Part shown: in pieces, positions 22,624 through 33,330 of the stretch
How the letters are laid out: every line of letters begins with the position of its first letter
Position numbering within the stretch: position 1 is the stretch's first letter
Translations under genes and position numbers: made by a program
The notes under the pieces: generated by a model
What the model saw: the letters and a program-made list of their open reading frames with translations, nothing else
What the model was told of the DNA's origin: nothing
Databases searched by the model: none
Assembly (NCBI RefSeq): GCF_018446385.1
Contig: NC_055989.1
Span: forward strand, 132,211,004 to 132,275,003
Source: Zingiber officinale
Taxonomy: Eukaryota; Streptophyta; Magnoliopsida; Zingiberales; Zingiberaceae
Direction of reading: 5' to 3'
Length of the DNA stretch: 64,000 nt

Positions 22624-23142
22624 ATGGCGGCGGAGAGCAGCAGGGAGCTCCTGGACCAGCCATCGGCGCTCGTGCTCCTGCACTGGCTTCGCATGTCCGG
22701 CACGACGCATAAGCGAGGGCGCACCGCCAAAGCCACGGCGGCGACGGCAGCGGTACCTCGAAGCCAAGTGATGGACAAGTTGAAGGACTTCTTGGGCGTG
22801 ATCGCCAAAGCCAACGACAAACTGGAGCTCGAGGTCCGCGAGAGATCGCGTGTGGACTATGACGTCGAGGTGCTTAGCGGCAACGAGAAGGCGTACATCG
22901 ATATGGATCTGCTCCTGGGCGTCGCCGACCTCCACGACGACGAGGCCGTGGCGGCGGCCAAGGCTGCCATGAGCGGCGGCCAAGGCTGCCATGAGCGGCG
23001 TCACGTCACCGTCGCTGACTGCCGCTAGCGACACAGACGACGACTCAAGTGACGAAAAGGAAGCATCTAGTGGATCGGTGAAGAAGCGCAAGTGGAACAA
23101 GCGGCCGAAGATAGTGTTGGATCCATCTTCGAATCAAAGCTG
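22624..23142 (+). pseudogene. NOPCHAP1-like (DUF4598) protein gene, frame broken by a 22-bp duplication
   Basis: The open frame starts at ATG 22624 and ends early at TAG 23026-23028 (134 codons). Residues about 49-98 (VMDKLKDFLGVIAKANDKLE, then NEKAYIDMDLLLG) resemble the core of NOPCHAP1/C12orf45, a cofactor that helps load the NOP58 subunit in box C/D snoRNP assembly. At codon 118 a 22-bp unit (22956-22977) is immediately repeated (22978-22999), shifting the frame. Downstream, in the frame that would follow one copy, sequence is open to TGA at 23140-23142 and encodes an acidic Ser/Asp stretch and a basic tail (KKRKWNKRPKI), typical of the family's C-terminus. The gene has no intron and is GC-rich, unlike its surroundings. 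It may be a pseudogene, a recent allele or a gene with a shortened product. The family call rests on memory of the core motif. Confidence 0.55.
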
Positions 23143-24764
23143 ATGCGAGCTCGATGCAAATGCAATAGTGATCACTAGACATTGCGCTGCAATTCTTCTA
23201 ATCCCCTTTTCATATTCCACGTACATTGTCGTTCGTCATTTTACTTTTTTTTTCTTTCCCTTTTCCTTTGCAGAGATTCTTTTTCTCCCCTTTTCCTTCC
23301 CTCTTCTTTTCTTTTCCTCCGCCACGTGGATTTATTATCCGCGAGGATTCCTTTCCTTCGTCGTCGATCCACGCCTCCAAGGAAACAAAGCATAAATCTA
23401 ATTTGTTTTGTTAGACATATTCTCAATAATACTGAATCAAAAATAAAAGACACGATTGAAATAATTAGAATAATAAAGTTATTATAATTTGTAAATTTTA
23501 AATACTTATGATACAATTAATTAATTAATTAATTACAATTGGTAATATTTTAATAAAATTATTTATCATTAGCAGAAAACGCATACATAACAAGACAAGA
23601 TTAATTCTTAAGACTACAAAAAAAGAGGAAACATCGAAAGAGAGTTTAAAATGGAAATTATTCCTTTAAATTAGCTAAAATGTGTCCATAAATAAAACAA
23701 AATAATATTTAAAATTTAAAATTTTAAGACCGAGACAATCTTTCGCCACCACCACACACGGATCGAGTGATATTTATTTCCGGATAAATATTTGTTTTTT
23801 AAATTAATTGATTTTTGGTATTATTTCATAATTAAATAAAAATAAGAAACCACAAAAAGCAACAAGCCAAGAAGGAGAGCGAGTTAGTTGCATCCTTAGC
23901 CATCTCCCTCTCATCGTCATCATCGATCGTAGGTTTTTCCCAGTCGAGACCGCAACGATTACAGCGAGCAATCTGACCACGCCACAGGATTCTCAGACCC
24001 AGCGGCTTCCGATTCCTCGATTAGAGAGGTCCAAATCGATCTTCTCGCCCCCGCAGTGACTCTTTGAATCGCTCGCAACTACCTTTTGCCCGATCGAAAC
24101 CGGATTCCAGTTAGCAGGAATCTATCTCGCTTGGGCTCGGAGACTCGCGAGGCCAATCTTCGCCGTCTTTCTGCTTGTTATTAATTTTTTAATGGGCGGA
24201 ATTAGGGTTTGAAGTTTGAAGGTCGTCGTGGTTTTTCTCAGGTGCTTTGAGGTGAGGGTGGGATATTTTCCCTCTTTCGTTTCCTCGCCCTCGGTTTCTC
24301 CTTGTTAGGGCTCGCTGTGCCCGATTGGGAGCACTGTTGTTTTGGGGGAGTATTGGGGTCGTTCTGCTAAAGAATTGAGGTAGTTTTGTGGTTGCATCTT
24401 TGCTTCGTTTCAAATCCGAGTGCCCTCCCATGGGTGTCTGATGCCGTGAAATGCATGCATAAAGGTTGACGCTTAACCATCTGAGCAAAAATAGGTTTTT
24501 CCCACTCCCCTGACAGTTTAGCTGTCTTGCTAGACAAAGCCCTTTCAATTTTATGGTGCAAGCTTAGAGCCTGTGGTGGATGCACGACTCGAGAGTGGCT
24601 CTTCATTTAGGAAACTTCACACTTCCTCTGGGCAAGGTAGTGGGATGGGCTTCTGTTGTTGATGTGTTTTGTTTAGGAAGTAAAATTGGATGAGTAAGTT
24701 GGTTCAAAATTGGATGTAGAGGTAGAGGATCTTAACTGTATATTGATAATGGTCTGTGTGGAAA
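23143..24764. other. Intergenic DNA and long 5' leader of the next gene
   Basis: The pyrimidine-rich tract at 23240-23330, an (ATTA)n run at about 23514-23535 and AT-rich sequence are followed from about 23870 by a mixed-composition leader with pyrimidine-rich stretches that runs to the ATG at 24765. Small open frames here have no motif. The leader may contain an intron, but I cannot place its borders. Confidence 0.5.
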
Positions 24765-27700
24765 ATGGAGCAAGGTGAGCCAGCGTTGGTTCCGCAGTGG
24801 TACAAGGTTGCAAACGGGAGTGCATCAACCAATGGCCTGCGAACCAGTTCATCCAAACGTTTTGGTACCCCAACTATTTCACACTAGATTCGTTAACCTT
24901 TAGTTATTGTTGTTATGGAACGTGTGTTTTAATATGTTCATGAATATAATTGTTGCTAATGCAATGTTTGTTTGTTTGTTTTCCTTAGATGAAAATGGTG
25001 TGGGACTTAGCCCAAGGAATAGATTACTAGACGACCAAGAGAGGAATCTGCGCCGGAGCTTGAGCTCGAATGGTTGTGTAGTTCGTGAGAAAGGTAATTC
25101 TGGCAGATCTCAGGCTTACAGTAGTTTCAGGAGATCTCGGGATAGGAACCAGGATAAGGATTTTGATTTCCGTGACAGAGAAAACAAGTTGCATTCGCTT
25201 GACAATGAATTTGAATATCATGATTCAGCAATAGGAGTTAGGTCTGAAGAACATGCCTTAAGGCGGTCTCAATCTTTTGTAGCAGGAAGGCAAGTTGAGT
25301 CTTGGCCAAAAAAGCTTGGAAGTAGTGGAAATAACAATTCTCCATCTAGGGGAAGTACTATTGGAAGTATCGGCAAAACCTCATTTGACAAAGAGTTCCC
25401 ATCTCTTCGAGTTGAAGGAAAGCAAGGCTTCTCAGATGCAGTTGTTGTGTCACCTCTTGGTCTTAGAACTGCTGTTCAGAGTCTTCCTACTGGCTCTCCT
25501 GTCATAATTGGAACTTCAGCCCTGGCACAAGTACCAGTCAAAGTTGAAACTGATGGAAGTATAAACTCACCTGTTCTACAGGCTTCTACAGTCAATCATG
25601 TATCTACACCAGGAAGCAGTATGCCAGGATTAAACATGGCAGAGGCATTGACTCAAGCACCATCTCAAGTTAGTGAAACTCCACAGGTAATTCATTGAAA
25701 GGAATATTACCACATGTTTCTTTAACACTAAGACAACATTTTCATCAAACTAATCTTTCATTTATTTGCAGTTGCTCATAAACTCTCAAAGGATTGAGGA
25801 ACTCACTCTTCGGAAATGCAAGCAGCTGATACCCATGACACCTTCATTGCCTAAAGCCTTGGTATGATAACCTCCTTGATTCTTGGCAAGTTTTTTTTTT
25901 TCCCAATCTTTTATATAAAAAATAGTTACTTCCTTCCCTGATTCTCTATTGCTCAAATCTTCTTATGAGAAGAAATTTTTGTAAGGACAAGGTTCTTGAT
26001 GCACTGCACTTTTACTCCATAAATTACATGAGAAAAGTCATGTATCATCATAGTTGGTATTACTTTCTCATACTAGACAACTAGTATCATGCAAAATAAG
26101 TTACTGTTTGAATAAGATAAGTAGGGTGTGTGGTAAAGCTGAATAAATGTGTTTCTTAACTTTTAAAAAGTTCAGTTCTGTGTGATTTAGTGTGCATATT
26201 AGCAGCACCTGTAACATGCTGTCTGTATCTTTTACCATAATGGGATGTCTTTTAGTAAAAAGTGAAGATGATTGTTTGCTTCCTATACAAGTAGAGAGAA
26301 TAAAATGGAAAACTATCTACGATTTTGTATAAATTCCTGCAACTCAGTTCTAGTTGGGTGCAATATATCTATGTTCTATTCATTCTTCCCCCATTTTGAT
26401 TATGATTTTTTGTGGCAATTTCTATCTCGGTTGTTGATCTTCCTCTTCTTATCCTGTTTGTCAACAGTTAGTGAGGGTATAAATTCCAATTTTCCTACTC
26501 CTGAACTTACAATAGATAAAGAAACCCAAAATTTCATTATGCTCAATGCTTTAGATAATGGATTCAGTTACAATATCTATGGTAACCAATATAAGAATGG
26601 CATGTATTTAATTTGACTCCATGATTCTGAAAATTTTACTACGTCTTAAATGCATCTTATAAAAAAACTTGACCAAGTTAAATGGTTTGTTTATGCTTCC
26701 TGTTCATGCAAAAAAATCAGTTTAAAATATTTATGATACATTAGAGGAGCTCCATGTAGAAGGTAAAAAAAAAAACCCCCCCTCAAATGCTTGTGTCTGT
26801 TTAGGTGCTTGCACAACTGTTTATTCAAGAAAAAAGTGAGCATATTTCCTTTTTTCCCTCTTTCTATTTGATCAGAAAAGATATCCATCTTCATTCTTTT
26901 ATATCTTTGTTTATAAGGGAGATTGAACTCTGCTTTTTCTTTAAATTTGGCCTGATCATTGGTTAACAAAAGCTTCATCCATTTGCAAAGAATAGTTTTA
27001 TAATTCATTAATCAGGAGACTGAGATCTAGTATTAAAGACTGAGATTTAGTATTAAGTCGATTTATCATTCTCGTAACTTAGTCTGGTTGGATAATCCAG
27101 AAAAGTATAGTTTAACTATTTGATGAAAAATGTTTTTTTAGGAAACTTTGGCTGTCACGATGTCTACACATTAGATTGCATGTATAGTTAAAAGGATTGA
27201 GCCTATTTGAGTGGAAGACACAAATGGTAGAGGAGACCAAAGGAAATATTAGTTGTTGGAATAACAACTATGAAAACGACAAGTCGGCGTTGTGAAAAAA
27301 TATACTACAACAACAATCAAGTCTTATCCCACTAGGTGGAGTTGACTATATGTATCATTTTACACCATTAAGCTCTATCCACTAAGTGAAAAATATAAAT
27401 ATGTAAATTTATTTGTCTTAACAACTCAAGTTTTTGTGATAAGTCATTAAACAATTAACTTTAACATGATATGAGAGCAGGGGTCCAGCTTTAAATCCTA
27501 CCCATGTTAAAAAAAAATCAACAATATATATATGGATTTGTACCAATCAGGGAAAGTATATCCACTCACATATGATATGAGACTTGAGAGTATTACACTC
27601 ACACATGTGGAAGGGTGTTAAAGGGCATGAAGGGAGAGTGAAATCCATACATACAGAGCATGTTAAGAATATAAATATATAAATTGGTCTTTTTTGTAGA

Positions 27701-29164
27701 CCTCAAAGTTTTAGGATAAGTAGTTAGCCAATCAACTTTATATCTTGCATAAAGCTCAGTAGAGTGAGAAGATTCATCCCTGCTATTTGTTGCTTGTCGT
27801 TACCACTTTTTCTCTACTGCATACTGTAGGTTGCAACCATTTCTAAACATCTACTGTAACTATAAGCCTGAAATGCTGTCCTTTTAAGTGCCCCATTGGT
27901 TCCACTTATTATAGACATTTAGGAGAGAGATTTGCGACTTCGCAACTATCGGCCTAATTAACATGATCTACAAATCGTCCACGTCTGGATTTTTATTTGT
28001 TTATACACAAGCAATTTAATGGATAAAAACATTGTGTTCCACGTCTTCAAGCTTGACTATTTGAGTTGAGTGATTTTCAAGCTCAAAATGAGTTCCACCT
28101 TTCATAGATCTCAATAGTTCAAAAGGATGTTTCACTGTTCATGTTTTTATTCTTCGTTTGTTCACAATATTTTGTTGCTCGCAGAATGGCGGCAACCTGT
28201 CAGATAAGGCAAAATCTAAAGTTGCAAGAGGTGGGGATTTTACTTCTCTTACCAAGGCTGGCCAACTGTTGCACGTGAACCAAACTATTCGGTCGCCAAC
28301 TAATTCTGATGTTGCAAAGACATCTTCAGTGGGGAGTTTTCAGGTTCTTAACCGAGAGAAGAATGGCATCACCTCCGTTGCTAAAGATGGTCAAGGTCTA
28401 AGCAAGATTGTGAACCCCGTTGGTCCCATCTTGTCTTCTGCATTTCTTCCTTCAAAGGTCTCAACTGACCAGAATGTTAACATCGACAAGAATACAGGGG
28501 ATAGAAAAATCCTTTCTCAAGCTCAAAATAGGAATGCCTTCTTCAATTTGCTAAGGAAGAAATCTTCAAATAATTCAAGTACTATCTCAGTGCCAAGCTC
28601 ACTCGAACCAACACTGAGTGCAGAAAAGTCGAATGGAGAGCAACAGCACAACACCTTCCCTGTTAATATGATGAAAAATAACCTTCCATCAGTATCTGAT
28701 GGTTTTGATGGACCAACAGATATTGGAAGTATGAATCTAGATTTTTGTGCTTCAGATCAATCTAAGAGATCTTTTGCTGATGACAATGTAGAAACTAATC
28801 TCAACTCAGACAATGTTGTCGATCCTGAGGAGGAAGCCTTCTTACGGTCCCTTGGATGGGACAAAAATGGCTGGGAGGAAGCTCTGACTGCGGAGGAGAT
28901 TGATGACTTTCTTAAGAAGGTAAAGTTCTTCAGAGTATTTTGTTCATTGCTTTGGCCTCCTATGATCCCTGGTTAACTAGTTAAACTGTCGATTCTGAAA
29001 CCACTGCCTTTGTCCTTCAGCATTATTCCTTTTTCTTTCTTTCTTTTTGTATGTTTCACACATGCTGCTTGGCTTCATTCTTTTCCCAGTATGAGAAGCA
29101 GAGACCACTGAAGATTGTGCCCGAGTATATAGATGGAAGCAACTCGTCTGGTGCTGAAACTTGA
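24765..29164 (+). CDS. Ser-rich plant protein of unknown function (often annotated flocculation protein FLO11-like)
   Basis: Exons: 24765-24864, 24989-25686, 25772-25861, 28185-28919 and 29090-29164. All borders are AG/GT, phases agree, and there are 565 codons. The protein opens MEQGEPALVPQWYKVANG, a start conserved in an uncharacterised plant family (compare Arabidopsis At1g36990). It has Arg/Ser/Asp-rich stretches with RRSRDRNQDKDFDFRDREN, an FDKEFPSL motif (about residue 172), long Ser/Thr/Pro-rich low-complexity parts, and near the C-terminus the most conserved block, EEEAFLRSLGWDKNG followed by EEALTAEEIDDFLKK (about 510-541). No signal peptide, membrane segment or catalytic motif is visible. 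Composition suggests a disordered, nuclear-type protein, but this is inference. Intron 3 is 2.3 kb and holds a TRIM-like repeat. The gene appears intact. Confidence 0.8.
25862..28184. other. Large intron 3 of the Ser-rich gene
   Basis: AT-rich; it contains the TRIM-like pair at 27385-27745 and a short poly(A)/poly(C) junction near 26767-26783. The open frame at 26272-26616 has no motif and is taken as chance. Confidence 0.6.
27385..27745 (+). mobile_element. Candidate TRIM (small non-coding LTR element)
   Basis: Two diverged blocks of about 80 bp ('...aaatataaatatgtaaattt...aactttaaca' at 27385-27461 and 'tgttaagaatataaatatataaattgg...aacttta' at 27662-27745) lie in direct orientation. The first is followed at once by 'tgatatgagagcag', close to the common plant PBS TGGTATCAGAGC. 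The spacer of about 200 bp is non-coding. This is TRIM architecture; the LTRs differ at many places, so it is old. Confidence 0.45.
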
Positions 29165-29559
29165 AGATCGAGACCAAGCATATTTTGGTTCAATATCGAA
29201 TGCCGTTAGTGAGCTAATTCCTTTTTTTTTCCTGAAGTGTTTTCTCATTGATATTTATGGGAACTTGAGATACGAGTTGTGAAAAATATAGAATGCTGAA
29301 AAGAAAAAATCAATGAGTTTTGTTTTCCTGGTCTTTAGCTGCCGAAATGAATTTGAAATGCTGAATAAGATCAAACTTCGTCCCTGGGTTATGGCTCGCT
29401 ATCGAGTTATGACCAGGGAGAAAGCTCCGACTGGAAATAATGATAAGTTTTTTTAAAAATATTCTGCTAGTCTATCCATTATATGCAAATCTCAAACCAC
29501 ATGCGAAGGATTAATAATCTTGCAGGCATTAGAACTGATAGAGAGCTGCATGGTATAGT
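29165..29559. other. 3' intergenic stretch between convergent genes
   Basis: 3' UTR of the Ser-rich gene and the space to the F-box pseudogene. Nothing else is visible. Confidence 0.6.
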
Positions 29560-31014
29560 TTACACAGGCACGGTAGATAATTGTAAGTCAATCTGGACGA
29601 TCGTGCAGTACAAGTTCCTGATATTGCCAATATCTTCAAAGAAATCATCAACCTTCTCTTCACTGACCATCTGCGAGATTCTGATCAATATCCTCCGCAG
29701 CTTCACGCAATGCTACAGCAAATATTCGAGTGTGTTCGCCTTCTCCTTCAAATGCAGCGGCGAGCTCACTGTGACGATCAGCTCCTCGAGAGAGGAAGAA
29801 ATCATGAACTCTAGCTCCAACTGCCATGTCAAAGGTAAGTTCTTCATAAACTCTAGCTCCAACTTCCATATCAAAAATAAGAAATTCTAAACAAGGATCA
29901 TCAATGAATTACCAAAATACGAGCAGAACCCAAAACTCACATCTTCTGGACTAATACCATGCTGAAATGCTGCGAAGAACGCACCGTGGATGTCCTCCAA
30001 CTTGTAGTTTCCTGTGGTTGCTGAAGAATTCTTCCAATTGAATCGCTGGAAAAGTTTCTGGTTCAAGGAAATCGCCAGAATATTCAATGTTAATGGCCAA
30101 GTGCTCCACCTCAATTGCATTTCGTAGAAGAGACCTTATCTCACTCCAATACCAATGTTGACCTTCGATCGACAAATACTCCAGCTCCGGTAGATTCCCC
30201 ACATCCACCATCGTCACATTACCTAACGAACACTTGAAATCATTCAACTTGAATTTGAGCTTAATGGATAGGAAAGTTGTGATTTTGGTGTTGTGGAATT
30301 CACCTTCACTGTTTGCGATGGAAAGCCTCTTTAACCGGTGATTATGGCCGACTCGAATCTGGTAAAATCCTTGGATATCAAGGTCTTGAAGCCTCGGCGA
30401 GTTCAGATTTAGGGAACAATGCACTGTAAAATAGAGGTCCAACTTGCATCTCTCCAATCGCTCCAGTTCAATCGAGATCGCGCCTTCCGAACAGCATCTA
30501 ATTAGAATCAAGTCAGTGAGATGGGGGCAAGCACGCATCATGTCGGCCAAATGTTCGCTGAGAACAATGCCGCCGACCAGCTCCAATTTGCACAATCTCC
30601 CGTAGGCGGGCAAACCCCAATTGGGAGAAGAAATCAGGGAGGGATGCCAGAGCTTGAGAGACTCTAACCCTTTGGCGAGGCTGACGCAGTCGAGCCCGCC
30701 GTCGAAGAAGTTCATGCGGAGATCGAGGGAGCGGAGGGATCGGTCGCAGAGGGCGAGGCAGGAGGCGAGGCTGCGGCCGAAAAAGGGACAGTGGATGACG
30801 AGATCCTCGAGGGAGGAGGCGGCGGCGGAAACCATGCGTAAGATGTCGACGTCGACAGTCCTTGCAAGGCATTGTTGAGGAAGTGGAGGGAAGGGATGAA
30901 GGCGGTGGCCTCTCGCCAACGCCGGGAGACAGAGGAGCAAGTGGCAACGTCTCGGGTGTCGCTCAGCCTGGAGAGGATCCGGCGCAGCATGTCGTCTGGA
31001 AGCGACTCCATCAT
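29560..31014 (-). pseudogene. F-box/LRR protein pseudogene (At1g67190-like)
   Basis: The start ATG at 31014 opens an F-box: MMESLPDDMLRRILSRLSD, then CSSVSRRWREA. After the words LHFLNNALQ (about 30870) homology moves to another frame (about 30880-29990) with leucine-rich repeats such as SSLEDLVIHCPFFG, CPHLTDLILIRC and LPELEYLSIEG. Near 30005 a second frame change leads to LEDIHGAFFAAFQ. The C-terminus, beginning EELIVTVSSPL near 29785, has an in-frame TAG at 29713-29715 before the natural-looking end (TAA 29562-29560). So there are two frameshifts and one nonsense codon. A 42-bp tandem duplication (29804-29887) adds to the damage. An active copy would be an SCF ubiquitin-ligase substrate receptor. 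The family match of both ends is good; the exact ancestral exon structure is uncertain. Confidence 0.75.
29804..29887. repeat. 42-bp tandem duplication in the F-box pseudogene
   Basis: Unit 'atgaactctagctccaac...' at 29804-29845 is repeated with a few changes at 29846-29887. Confidence 0.85.
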
Positions 31015-31076
31015 CGTCCTCTCGCCGGAAAACGGCGACCTTTCTTCCTCGTCATCGTTTCCAGGGACAGAGGTAA

Positions 31077-31974
31077 GGGAAAATTTGCATGCAGTCCCGA
31101 TTGACAAATACAACTTTGCATGCACTCTTCATTAGAAAAAGTTTTTCTTTTCACTCCCTAGTCTAATATACTTACCTAATTGCCCATGATATTTTAAGTA
31201 TAAAAAGTTTAAAAATGAGTATAAATCCTCTTAAATTCAGTATATTAAACTAGAATCTAGTATATTTTCTATCAAATTAAGTACGATTCTTTTCCCACCA
31301 TTGGATGGAAAATATACTAGATTTTCTTTAAATGATACTCGATTGGACGTAAAATATATTAGATTTTCTTTAAATGATATTCAATTGGATGAAAAATATA
31401 CTTGATTTTTTTTCAAATGGTACTGAATTTAGGAGGAATTATATTAAATAGGAAAAAAATCGTACTCAATTTAATAAAAAATATACTCGATTCTAGTTTA
31501 AAATGTTGAATTTAATAGGAATTATACTCATTTTTAAACTATTTATACATAAAAATATGAAGGGCAATTTTAATAGAAAATATACTCGAATATACTAGAT
31601 TTTTTTTAAATGATACTCAATTGGATAGAAAATATACTAGATTTTCTTTAAATCATACTTAATTGGATAGAAAATATACTAGATTTTCTTTTTACATAGT
31701 GCTGAATTTAGGAGGAATTATATTAAAATAGGGAAAAAAAATATGCCCAATTTAATAGAAAATATACTCGATTCTAATATAAAGTGCTGAATTTAAGAGG
31801 AATTATACTCATTTTTGGACCTTTTGTACCTAAAAAATTTGAGGGGCAATTTGGTCACAATATTTGCATGAGGGAGTTGAAGCAAATAAAATTTTGCATG
31901 CAGGGAGTGGAAACAAAGTTTTTTATGAGTGGAGATTGCATGTAAAATTCAAGTTGTGATTGGAGATTTTTCTC
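31077..31974. mobile_element. Foldback / long-TIR MITE-like element
   Basis: The left arm (about 31077-31285) is an imperfect reverse complement of the right arm (about 31735-31974). Examples are 'aaatgagtataaatcctcttaaattcag' against 'ctgaatttaagaggaattatactcattttt', and the outer 'tttgcatgca' motifs at both ends. The centre is an AT-rich array of the words 'gaaaatatactagattttctttaaatgatactcaattg'. It has no coding capacity. Outer ends are only approximate and no target duplication was recognised, so the superfamily (Mutator-like or other) is open. Confidence 0.65.
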
Positions 31975-32323
31975 TACTTTACGTGCTTTTTTTCCTTTAA
32001 TTTGATGTTTTTTCGAATTTTGTGGGTCTTGTTTAGAATTTCAGGGTTTAGAGTAAAATTGCATTGCCACCAATTTTACTCTATGCATCGACATTCGACG
32101 CAATCAATTTTAAAATATAATTAACATTAAAAATATATAAAAAAAGTTTTCCCATTTTTTCAAATGCCAACGTTCTAACCACACCGACCCATAACCAAGG
32201 AAATGACCAACCCGTCCCGGCCCATCATTTAGGCGGGGTCAGATCATATTTAAATGAACGGTTCCTAAGCCTACTAACTCCGATTCGCGTGGTCCCAATC
32301 TTCTGTTTTGATATATAAATCAT
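31975..32323. other. Short intergenic stretch
   Basis: AT-rich sequence with no gene or repeat recognised. Confidence 0.5.
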
Positions 32324-33330
32324 TGTTGGATATTATTCGTCTAAGAAAAAGCATGGGTATATTGATTTTTGATATTGAGATCTAACAGTTATGTCTGGTT
32401 AATCAATACGATGATGAGTTGACTCTAATCGGTAGACCTCGGTATGGCGATGTGGACCTTGTCTCATTTATACTCTCGATATTCCCTTTCGGTTATCGAA
32501 GTACCCCTTCAGGTAAGAGACATACCTTTTTTGGTATCGTCGCTACCGACCTAATCTTGTCGGTCGTCTAATCATCCTTTCGGATATCGACACAATCCCT
32601 TTGGGTAAACTCATCCCTAAGGATAAGAGTATTAAAGTCGAGGTGAAGGCTCGGTCTTCTTTCCTTAAGATGATATTGCTCCGCCTAGGTGCTTATGGTT
32701 TATTGGCAATCGTCTCTCAAGATACAACGACTTACGTTTCTAAATAGGAGTACTCCAAATTTCGAGCCCTATCAAACTTTCGAAGTCTTAAAACTCTTAA
32801 GAGAGGAGAGAGAGAATATAACCCAAGAAAAAAATTCACAACTTGAGAATTGAGTTATTTGAGTGGAAGGAATGAGATTTGTTTTATAGGAATGAAGGGT
32901 TACTCAGCTCTCAAGAGGTGAAAGATTTCTTCCAAGAGGTGGAAGGATATGAGATGTGTCTTTTCCCTTAAACTTTTTCATTAAACTTTTTCATTATAAT
33001 TAATTTAATTGATTAATGTGATTAACTATTTACTTCATCTATTGTAAATATTAATTAATTAATTAATATCACAATGATTAATCTTTTAATCAATCAATAA
33101 ATTAATCAATGAAATTAATTATAATTTTATACCTCTCAATAGTTTCACATATTCGAGTTAGCGTTCATCCATTAATCCAACTTGTATACGAATCAAATTT
33201 TCGTTCGATCATACCGGAGCAATTCTTCATTAAACATTAATTTCTCATTCACTCGATAAATTGATTTACAACGGTCTGCTCACAAAATAGTTGTCTTATC
33301 CCTAATGGTCATCAAATCAACTTTCCAACA
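32324..33330 (-). repeat. 3' LTR of the LARD-like element (intact copy)
   Basis: 1007 bp with TG...CA ends. It serves as an uninterrupted reference for the split LTR: its 'cgacacaatcccttt' and 'ggtcttctttcc' segments are the empty sites of the two insertions. Confidence 0.85.

Noticed and set aside
22576-23100. 174-codon open frame on the minus strand
   Set aside because: It is antisense to the GC-rich NOPCHAP1-like gene. GC-rich coding DNA often leaves the opposite strand open, and no motif is seen.
26272-26616. 114-codon frame in intron 3 of the Ser-rich gene
   Set aside because: No recognised motif, AT-rich codon use, and flanked by good intron sequence.
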